From contig JANMDR010000245.1 of assembly GCA_031376425.1 (NCBI GenBank), positions 1-11,485 of the forward strand: a DNA stretch of 11,485 nucleotides, read 5' to 3'. Shown piece by piece: positions 6,277-11,485 of this stretch. The translations under genes were made by a program, and so were the position numbers. The stretch is from JANMDR01 sp031376425. Lineage in GTDB: Bacteria > Pseudomonadota > Gammaproteobacteria > Burkholderiales > Usitatibacteraceae. The notes under the pieces were generated by a model. That model searched no databases. It saw only the letters and a program-made list of their open reading frames with translations, and was not told the DNA's origin. Within the stretch, counting starts at the first letter, position 1; every line of letters begins with the position of its first letter.

Positions 6277-7078
6277 TGAAGTATTCTTCAAAACAGCTCA
6301 TGCAATTTTTTGCGCTGACATTTGCATGGTCGTGGACATGCTGGCTACTAACGCCTGCTGTGAAAGCTGAATCAAGCTCTGCGGCAAATATACTTTTTTT
6401 CCTAGGTGGTTTTGGCCCTAGCTTCGCGGCAGTAGTGGTGGTGTATATGACCAGTGGATGGGCAGGCCTGCGCTTGTGGCTGCTGCAGTGCTTGCGCTGG
6501 CGAGGCCGGTTGCATTGGATCGGGTTAGCGTTTTTAGCGCCCCTTGCCATTCTGAGTTTGGCCACTGTTACTCATCTGATGCTAGGCGGCAGTATGCCAG
6601 AGTCGCCAGCGGTAGGGCATATCGGCATGCTCACCATAAATTTCTTTTTAGTGTTTTTAGTCGGTGGGCCGTTGGGTGAGGAGCTTGGCTGGCGCGGCTT
6701 GGCGCTGCCTGCTATGCAAGAGAATATCGGCTGGCGTAAGGCCAGCATTGCTTTAGGTGCCATCTGGGGTGTTTGGCACTTGCCGTTGTTCTTTGTTGTT
6801 GGTTCAACGCAAAATAATGGCGCGATGTCGGCATTTTTTTATTAATCATTAGTACATCGGTTTTTTATACATGGCTCTATAACCGTAGTGAAGGTAGTCT
6901 GGTCCCCGTACTCATGCTGCACACCGCATCAAACGCATGGCCATTTGTGATTCCAATATTGCCAGCAGATAGTGACCAGCAACCTTATTTTTTCGTCATT
7001 GCGCTGGTGGTGGCAGCGGCGATTTTCTTGTTAATGCAGCGTGACCGCAATCAGAAAGAAGACGGTTTAATATCATGA
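6276..7078 (+). pseudogene. CPBP-family intramembrane metalloprotease, frame broken at a T7 run
   Basis: Reading from ATG 6276 (overlapping the DUF6064 stop) gives a membrane protein of the CPBP/Abi (type II CAAX prenyl protease-like) family: EELGWRG motif with Glu135-Glu136 and Arg140, and WGVWHLP with His168. After SAFF the frame meets TAT TAA at 6843-6845. A -1 shift in the T7 run (6834-6840) continues without a stop for 79 more codons and restores the expected family ending: TWLYNRSEGSLVPVLMLH, then HTASN with His216 and Asn220 (third HxxxN motif), and a last hydrophobic helix. The restored protein has 267 residues and ends in TGA 7076-7078, overlapping the hydrolase ATG. The break may be a sequencing indel, a true mutation, or slippage. 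Alone, the 189-residue upstream product lacks a complete active site. Family substrates are unknown for most members. Confidence 0.88.
6834..6840 (+). repeat. Seven-T homopolymer at the CPBP frameshift site
   Basis: GCA is followed by seven T and then ATTAATC. In zero frame this reads TTT TTT TAT TAA, so the stop codon comes directly after the run. One extra T, or a -1 slip of the ribosome or polymerase on the run, yields TTT TTT TTA TTA ATC and a full-length protein. The site does not form a perfect X-XXY-YYZ slippery heptamer. Confidence 0.9.
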
Positions 7079-8055
7079 AGCCTCAAGCGCGTTGGATTGT
7101 ACACTGGGCACTATTAATCTTAACGGTGTTTATCGTTGCTGCTGGTTGGATAGCATGGCGCTTTGACTCTGACATCAAAGCCGCCAGCGCCAGAGCCGGG
7201 CAGGGAAGTGTGCTCATTGCTACCCGTTGCGGCCCAATTGAATATCAAGAAGCGGGCACAGGCACACCATTGCTCATGGTTCACGGTAGCGGTGGCGGCC
7301 ATGACCAAGGTATGGCATTCGCAGGTAAGCTAACCACGCACGGCATTCGCGTAATTGCGATGTCGCGCTTTGGTTATCTGCGCACGCCCATGCCCGCTGA
7401 TGCCTCTGCGGCTGCGCAGGCCGATGCGCATGTGTGTTTGTTGGATGCCTTAGGCATTGCGCAGGCGGCGGTGTTGGGTGGCTCTGCTGGTGGCCCCTCG
7501 GCGCTACAAATGGCCATTCGGCATCCAACCCGTGTGAGCGCCTTGGTGCTGCTGGTGCCGTTGGCGTACAAACCCAGTACAGCGGCAGATTCAGCCACAC
7601 CGTTGGCACCGCGGGCAGAAGCCTTGCTGATGCGGCTGATTGGCTCAGATTTTTTGTTCTGGTCAGGGCTGCATGTGGCGCGCGATCAGGTAACTAAATA
7701 TGTGCTCGCCACTCCGCCAGAGCAGGTTAGCGCCGCCAGCCCTGCAGAACGGGTGCGCATCAACAATATCCTCGATCAAATACTACCAGTTTCAGCGCGT
7801 GCCGAAGGCTTGCGCAGTGATTCGGTGCTCGGTAAAAGTCTTGGTCCATCTGATCTCAATCAGGTGCTTGCGCCCACGCTCATCGTTAGTGTGCGTGACG
7901 ATCGCTACGGCACCTATGCCAGCGCCCAGTACACGGCCAGCCAAATCAAAGGTGCAAAATTTATTGGATTTGAGCATGGCGGGCACGTCTGGGTGGGGCA
8001 TGACGACGAGGTGATGCAAGCGATTACAAACCTGTTAACGCGGGGTAGGGCATGA
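7075..8055 (+). CDS. Membrane-anchored alpha/beta hydrolase
   Basis: A 326-residue serine hydrolase of the alpha/beta fold. Residues 8-27 form one hydrophobic N-terminal segment (signal anchor), probably placing the catalytic domain on the periplasmic face. Seen: oxyanion-loop MVHGSGGG (68-75); nucleophile elbow GGSAGG with Ser137; likely acid Asp275 or Asp276 in VSVRDDRYG; and the catalytic His304 in EHGGHVWVG. The cap region lies around residues 165-250. This is a complete triad, so an active esterase, lipase or related hydrolase is expected; substrate cannot be told. The ATG overlaps the stop of the frame-restored CPBP gene (ATGA), which supports both the start and the reading of CPBP past the T7 run. 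Its own stop again overlaps a downstream ATG at 8052. Confidence 0.9.
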   Translation: MKPQARWIVHWALLILTVFIVAAGWIAWRFDSDIKAASARAGQGSVLIATRCGPIEYQEAGTGTPLLMVHGSGGGHDQGMAFAGKLTTHGIRVIAMSRFGYLRTPMPADASAAAQADAHVCLLDALGIAQAAVLGGSAGGPSALQMAIRHPTRVSALVLLVPLAYKPSTAADSATPLAPRAEALLMRLIGSDFLFWSGLHVARDQVTKYVLATPPEQVSAASPAERVRINNILDQILPVSARAEGLRSDSVLGKSLGPSDLNQVLAPTLIVSVRDDRYGTYASAQYTASQIKGAKFIGFEHGGHVWVGHDDEVMQAITNLLTRGRA

Positions 8056-8132
8056 CGCAATTGGTACTTGATAGATATTGGCCAACAGACGTGGCTGCTA
8101 TGATTGCCCCGGCACCAACTTCATACCGCTGA
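8052..8132 (+). CDS. Possible 26-residue ORF coupled to the hydrolase stop
   Basis: An ATG overlaps the hydrolase stop (ATGA) and opens a 26-codon frame beginning MTQLVLDRYWP and ending in TGA at 8130-8132. The ATGA overlap is the same coupling style as the two upstream junctions, but the product is too short to place in any family. It may be chance or the stump of a lost gene. The 150-base gap to the VIT gene otherwise holds only an antisense open frame (8098-8169 and upstream). Confidence 0.2.
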   Translation: MTQLVLDRYWPTDVAAMIAPAPTSYR

Positions 8133-8205
8133 CGATCAATATGCGATCACCATGCAACTTGATCTGCATCAACACCACTTCTTTAGTAGCTGGTAACGTG
8201 GTGCG

Positions 8206-8907
8206 ATGATTGCAACCAACCTAAGCCTAGAAGCCCATCGTACGCAACGTATTGGTTGGTTGCGCGCTGCGGTGCTGGGTGCGAATGACGGTATTGTTTC
8301 CACTGCCAGTCTGCTCGTGGGCGTTGCTGCTGCCAACACTAGTCAATCCGTACTTGTGATGACGGGCGTTGCTGGCCTTGTTGCGGGCGCGATGTCGATG
8401 GCTGCTGGTGAATACGTGTCCGTTCATTCGCAGGCCGACACTGAAAACGCAGACCTTAAACGCGAGAAGGCCGAGCTCCTCAGTAATCCTGATGCTGAAT
8501 TGCGCGAGCTTACCGCTATCTATACGGCACGCGGGCTGACCCCGGAACTGGCTAGTCGGGTCGCAGTACAGTTGTCGGCACACGATGCATTGGCTACCCA
8601 TGCGCGGGATGAATTGGGTATCTCCAGCGCATTCAGTGCCAAACCCTTGCAAGCGGCGTTAGCGTCGGCCGCTAGCTTTGCAGTCGGCGCGGCACTGCCA
8701 CTTATTGTTGTGGCGTTTGCGCCAATGCCTAGCGTCATTGCTTGGGTTGCCAGTGCGTCATTGCTCAGCCTCGCGGCGCTGGGTGTAGTCGCTGCTAAAA
8801 CCGGCGGATCGGCGGTATTGCCGAGTGTTTGGCGCATTACATTTTGGGGGTTGTTGGCCATGGCGGCCACGGCCGGTGTGGGTAAGATGTTTGGTGCTGT
8901 TGTTTGA
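8206..8907 (+). CDS. VIT1/CCC1-family Fe(II)/Mn(II) transporter
   Basis: A 233-residue membrane protein of the vacuolar iron transporter family, which moves Fe2+ or Mn2+ out of the cytoplasm (in bacteria, presumably export or detoxification). Seen: GANDGIVSTASLLVGVA (25-41), the family hallmark of helix 1; AGAMSMAAGEYVSVHSQADTE (60-80) with the Met and Glu residues that line the transport path in plant VIT1; a hydrophilic, Glu/Asp-rich metal-binding region (about 77-140) containing REKAEL; and three C-terminal hydrophobic segments ending in AATAGVGKMFG. Length matches bacterial members without a rubrerythrin domain. Start ATG 8206 has only a weak upstream site; the N-terminal EAHRTQRIGWLRAAVLGANDG is typical. 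It lies 150 bases after the hydrolase and could share its transcript. Confidence 0.94.
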   Translation: MIATNLSLEAHRTQRIGWLRAAVLGANDGIVSTASLLVGVAAANTSQSVLVMTGVAGLVAGAMSMAAGEYVSVHSQADTENADLKREKAELLSNPDAELRELTAIYTARGLTPELASRVAVQLSAHDALATHARDELGISSAFSAKPLQAALASAASFAVGAALPLIVVAFAPMPSVIAWVASASLLSLAALGVVAAKTGGSAVLPSVWRITFWGLLAMAATAGVGKMFGAVV

Positions 8908-9072
8908 TATTTTTCAATCGTGTCAGCAGGAATGGTCAGCATCGCGGCGGTGATTTGGGGCTGCAACTTGGTGGGGGCTTGGTCGGCTTCTTAGGTCTTC
9001 GCGGAAGGGGCTTTTTAGTACGCAATTACCGCGTTGTAGTCCCTTGATTTTTAATTAATAACGGAGATAAAA

Positions 9073-9531
9073 ATGGGCAATGACAACAACCACGAACCTA
9101 AGCCTAAGCTGCATTTTGACGTTGTAGCGCAGCGCTTGAGTGCGCATACTAGCAAGGCCACTTGCAAGCGAGCCAGCATTGCGCTGGATACCGATATGGC
9201 GGGTAACCTTGATGCTTTCAACCCAGCAGAATTGCTGCTGGCAGCGTTGTCGGCCTGCATGATCAAAGGCATTGAGCGGGTAGTGCCAATACTAAATTTT
9301 GCGTTGCGCGGGGTGGAAGTGCGCGTACACGGCGTGCGTCAGGATGTGCCACCGCGCATGGAATCTATCAGCTACGAAATTGAAGTTGATACCGATGAAT
9401 CGGATCAAAGGCTGGCGCTGCTGCATGACAATGTTAAAAAATATGGGACAGTATTCAACACTGTGGTACCGGGCACTCAGTTATCTGGGTTAATCATGCG
9501 TAAAACGCCAGGCCCTGTCTATAACCCCTAG
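9073..9531 (+). CDS. OsmC family protein
   Basis: A 152-residue cytoplasmic protein of the OsmC/Ohr superfamily, whose best-known members are thiol peroxidases for organic hydroperoxides. Seen: the central helix FNPAELLLAALSACMIKGIE (49-68) with Cys62 at the position of the peroxidatic cysteine, and the C-terminal KKYGTVFNTVVPGTQLSG (122-139). In classical Ohr/OsmC the latter region carries a second cysteine; here the equivalent position appears to be Gly125, and the only other cysteine is Cys31. So activity as a two-cysteine peroxidase is doubtful and it may belong to the less-studied YhfA-like branch. A GGAG about eight bases upstream supports the ATG at 9073. It stands 165 bases after the VIT gene and probably has its own promoter. 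Confidence 0.9.
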   Translation: MGNDNNHEPKPKLHFDVVAQRLSAHTSKATCKRASIALDTDMAGNLDAFNPAELLLAALSACMIKGIERVVPILNFALRGVEVRVHGVRQDVPPRMESISYEIEVDTDESDQRLALLHDNVKKYGTVFNTVVPGTQLSGLIMRKTPGPVYNP

Positions 9532-9536
9532 TCGAC

Positions 9537-9560
9537 TTGATTTTCGACACGACAAATCAA
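9537..9560. repeat. Inverted repeat after the OsmC gene
   Basis: Perfect 7-base arms TTGATTT and AAATCAA separated by 10 bases, starting six bases past the OsmC stop. No T-rich tract follows, so it is not a canonical terminator. It may end the OsmC transcript weakly or be a protein-binding dyad upstream of the BON gene. Confidence 0.35.
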
Positions 9561-9654
9561 AACCGAATTCAGGCAGCTTATGTTCTGCAGCGTACAGAAA
9601 CTTAAACAGTTTCAGTGCAAAGTCACTGTTCCACAATCCAACCGAAAGACCAAA

Positions 9655-10308
9655 ATGAAAACAGACTCGCAACTTCAACAAGATGTGATGGCTGAACTCA
9701 AATCGGAGCCCGCCGTACATGCTGAACAAATTGGCGTTGAAGTCAAAGACGGCGTCGTTACTTTGGTCGGTCACGTTGATAGTTCACCCGCCAAATGGAA
9801 TGCCGAACGTGCTGCACTGCGGGTGGCTGGGGTTAAAGCGCTGGTCGTGGAAATAGACGTGAAATTAACGGGCCTGAGTGTGCGCACCGATGCCGATATT
9901 GCGCACACGGTAGAAAACGTTTTGCTATGGACAACATACGTGCCCAAAGACAGTATCAAAATCATGGTTGAACATGGCTGGGTCACGTTGTCGGGTGAAG
10001 TGCAATGGGCATTTCAACGCGCTACGGCCACGGCTGCCGTGCGTTATTTAGCGGGTGTTAAAGGCGTGAACGACGAGATCGTACTCAAGCCCGGCACTGT
10101 TGCAACCGGCATCAGAACAGATATTGAAGCGGCACTCCAAAGAGGTGCTACGCATAATTTACAAAACATTTCTGTGTCTGTTAACGGCTCTGAAGTCACA
10201 CTCGAAGGCAAAGTGCCTACTTGGGCTGACCGCGAAGCAGCCAGCAATGCGGCATGGCGCACTTCGGGCGTACATAGCGTCATTGACCACATCACCATCG
10301 CTTATTGA
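9655..10308 (+). CDS. Protein with three BON domains
   Basis: A 217-residue protein consisting of three successive BON domains, about residues 3-71, 77-145 and 153-217. Each shows the alternating pattern ending in a Gly-Val-x-x-Val/Ile motif: KDGVVTLVGHV and GVKALVVEIDV in the first, EHGWVTLSGEV and GVKGVNDEIVL in the second, NGSEVTLEGKV and GVHSVIDHITI in the third. BON domains bind phospholipid or membrane surfaces and occur in osmotic-shock protein OsmY. Unlike OsmY there is no signal peptide; the frame opens upstream to 9580 but that extension is not signal-like either. ATG 9655 is chosen because the first BON helix (DSQLQQDVMAEL) follows immediately. It sits 123 bases after OsmC, consistent with a shared stress theme. 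Confidence 0.92.
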   Translation: MKTDSQLQQDVMAELKSEPAVHAEQIGVEVKDGVVTLVGHVDSSPAKWNAERAALRVAGVKALVVEIDVKLTGLSVRTDADIAHTVENVLLWTTYVPKDSIKIMVEHGWVTLSGEVQWAFQRATATAAVRYLAGVKGVNDEIVLKPGTVATGIRTDIEAALQRGATHNLQNISVSVNGSEVTLEGKVPTWADREAASNAAWRTSGVHSVIDHITIAY

Positions 10309-10324
10309 GCGTTACGAACTGTAG

Positions 10325-10340
10325 CTCTGCAGTGCCAGAG
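10325..10340 (+). terminator. Small hairpin between the BON and FMN reductase genes
   Basis: CTCTG and CAGAG arms with a 6-base loop, 16 bases after the BON stop, followed by AAAAAC rather than a T tract. Too weak to call an intrinsic terminator with confidence. Confidence 0.15.
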
Positions 10341-10381
10341 AAAAACTAATTCTGCTCCCACAAAAATTTAAGGAAAAATAC

Positions 10382-10939
10382 ATGAATCAAATCCAGATCG
10401 CCGTCATCGTGGGCAGCTTACGCCATGAGTCATTCAATCAAAAGCTGGCTGACGCCATTATTAAATTAGCACCCGCCGAATTTATTTTTAAGCAATTGTC
10501 TATTGCCAATTTACCGCTTTATAACCAAGATGATGATGCCACGCCCGCCGCCACTGTCGTGCAACTGAAGCAGGATTTGAACGCCAGCCAGGGCTTGTTA
10601 TTCGTCACGCCAGAGTACAACCGATCCATTCCCGGTGTGCTAAAAAATGCCATCGATCACGCCTCACGCCCCTACGGGCAGAGCGCTTGGGCAAACAAAC
10701 CAGCAGCTGTAATGGGCACGTCAATGAGCCCGCTCGGCACCGCCTTGGCACAGCAACATTTGCGCAGTATTTTGGGCTACCTCGATGTCCCCACAATGGG
10801 GCAACCCGAGGCTTACATTCAAACCAAAGCAGACCTGTTAGACGCTGCCGGTAATATCGGCCAAGACAATCGCGCCTTCATGCAAAGCTGGATGAACAGC
10901 TATGTGGCATGGGTTAAGGCGCACAACATTTCAGCATAA
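10382..10939 (+). CDS. NADPH-dependent FMN reductase (ChrR/azoreductase-like)
   Basis: A 185-residue flavodoxin-like protein of the NADPH-dependent FMN reductase family, which includes bacterial chromate and quinone reductases such as ChrR/YieF. Seen: beta1 and phosphate loop IAVIVGSLRHESFN (6-19), where GSLRxxSxN binds FMN phosphate; VTPEYNRSIPGVLKNAIDHA (75-94), the flavin-ring and dimer segment; and NKPAAVMGTS (105-114). A full-length, intact family member. The ATG has AAGGA eight bases upstream. Predicted cytoplasmic and oligomeric; likely reduces quinones, chromate or azo compounds in vivo to limit one-electron redox cycling, though the substrate cannot be inferred from sequence. It is followed after 37 bases by the symporter gene, so the two may be cotranscribed. 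Confidence 0.93.
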   Translation: MNQIQIAVIVGSLRHESFNQKLADAIIKLAPAEFIFKQLSIANLPLYNQDDDATPAATVVQLKQDLNASQGLLFVTPEYNRSIPGVLKNAIDHASRPYGQSAWANKPAAVMGTSMSPLGTALAQQHLRSILGYLDVPTMGQPEAYIQTKADLLDAAGNIGQDNRAFMQSWMNSYVAWVKAHNISA

Positions 10940-10976
10940 CTTTAATTCGGACGACACACACTAGCGAGGCGTCTAA

Positions 10977-11485
10977 ATGCTCATTAGCATGCTCATTAAT
11001 TTAGCCATAGCACTCGCGGTGTGCTTTGGCTTATTTCGCCTTCAGCGTCGGCACACATCATTTAGCATTCGCGTGTTTGCGGCTTTAGGTTTAGGCGTGT
11101 TATTGGGCACGGTTATGCACCTGGTTTATGGGGTTGGTTCTCCCGTGATCACTAGCACCAATGCCTACCTTGATATTGTCGGCAGCGGTTATGTAAAGCT
11201 GCTGCAGATGATTGTCATGCCGCTCATCATGGTGTCCATTATTGGTGCAATCGTTAAACTCAAAGATACCGCAGCGCTGGGTAAAATTAGCGTGCTTACT
11301 ATCGGCATGTTAATGCTCACCACTATGGTTGCCGCTGGCATCGGTATTTTGATGGCAAAGCTATTTGGCTTAAGCGCCGTGGTTCTAACTGCCAGTGCGG
11401 CCGAAGTTGCGCATGGTGTGGTGTTGCAAGGCTCGCAGGCCACCGCCAATGCCGTTACCCTGCCCAGCATGCTACTGAGTTCTAT
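10977..11485 (+). CDS. Dicarboxylate/amino acid:cation symporter (TcyP-like), 5' part only
   Basis: The first 169 codons of an SLC1-type secondary transporter; the gene runs off the right edge. The start ATG has GAGG seven bases upstream. Seen: N-terminal helix LINLAIALAVCFGLF (6-20), a basic connector FRLQRRH, second helix AALGLGVLLGTVMH (34-47), then SGYVKLLQMIVMPLIMVSII, the conserved segment of the family in which the third helix begins, and GKISVLTIGMLMLTTMVAAG. The long N-terminal helix before the core and the AYLDIVGSGYVKLLQMIVMPL segment resemble L-cystine transporters (TcyP/YdjN) more than DctA or GltP. Cystine uptake would fit the redox theme, but that is inference; the substrate-binding HP2 and helix 8 regions are outside the window. 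Confidence 0.88.
   Translation, partial: MLISMLINLAIALAVCFGLFRLQRRHTSFSIRVFAALGLGVLLGTVMHLVYGVGSPVITSTNAYLDIVGSGYVKLLQMIVMPLIMVSIIGAIVKLKDTAALGKISVLTIGMLMLTTMVAAGIGILMAKLFGLSAVVLTASAAEVAHGVVLQGSQATANAVTLPSMLLSS

Noticed and set aside
7274..8019. Several open frames of 74-111 codons on both strands within the hydrolase gene
   Set aside because: Explained by the codon composition of the hydrolase, whose triad motifs are intact.
8227..8966. Long minus-strand open frames opposite the VIT gene
   Set aside because: Shadows of the VIT coding frame; the plus strand has clear family motifs.
8986..9018. TCTTC-GCG-GAAGG hairpin before GGCTTTTTAG as terminator of the VIT gene
   Set aside because: Only about five pairs including one G-U, and the T run is offset; too weak to annotate.
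1..11485. CRISPR array, tRNA, rRNA, insertion sequence or phage genes
   Set aside because: No regularly spaced repeats, cloverleaf-like segment, transposase, integrase or phage motif was seen on either strand.

Overview
The window looks like a chromosomal accessory or stress-response region of a Gram-negative proteobacterium, most likely a betaproteobacterium. The evidence is a PagL-type lipid A deacylase with the betaproteobacterial-style NGGIKHPNPGED segment, a signal-less fasciclin-domain protein, a three-BON-domain protein, a VIT-family metal transporter and a TcyP-like symporter. Base composition is close to balanced by eye; it was not computed. No rRNA, tRNA, CRISPR array, transposase or phage gene was seen.

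Layout. 47-1081 (-): zinc-free NADP-dependent MDR oxidoreductase. 1082-1751: a long stretch without a convincing gene but with several small inverted repeats. 1752-2165 (-): fasciclin (FAS1) protein. 2482-3261 (+): DUF1295 membrane protein, convergent with 3279-3842 (-), a PagL-like outer-membrane lipid A 3-O-deacylase. 4115-8907 (+): a run of codirectional genes, namely two flavodoxin-fold NAD(P)H:quinone-type oxidoreductases, a DUF6064 membrane protein, a CPBP intramembrane protease whose frame is broken at a run of seven T, a membrane-anchored alpha/beta hydrolase, and a VIT-family Fe/Mn transporter. 9073-11485 (+): OsmC-family protein, triple-BON protein, FMN reductase, and the first third or so of a dicarboxylate/amino acid:cation symporter that runs off the window.

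Functional theme (inference): four NAD(P)H-dependent reductases (one MDR, three flavodoxin-fold) plus OsmC, BON, VIT and PagL suggest handling of electrophiles, quinones, peroxides and metals, together with envelope remodelling. The tightest unit is DUF6064-CPBP-hydrolase, where start and stop codons overlap (TGATG, then ATGA). This points to translational coupling of three membrane-associated proteins.

The most interesting sequence-level signals are: (1) an imperfect direct repeat showing that the end of the first quinone-reductase gene and the start of the DUF6064 gene each left a relic, one just before DUF6064 and one just after the reductase, flanking the second reductase gene; the relic before DUF6064 also forms a very basic mini-ORF whose stop overlaps the DUF6064 GTG start; (2) the CPBP gene is intact except for a -1 slip at a T7 run, which separates the third conserved protease motif from the first two.
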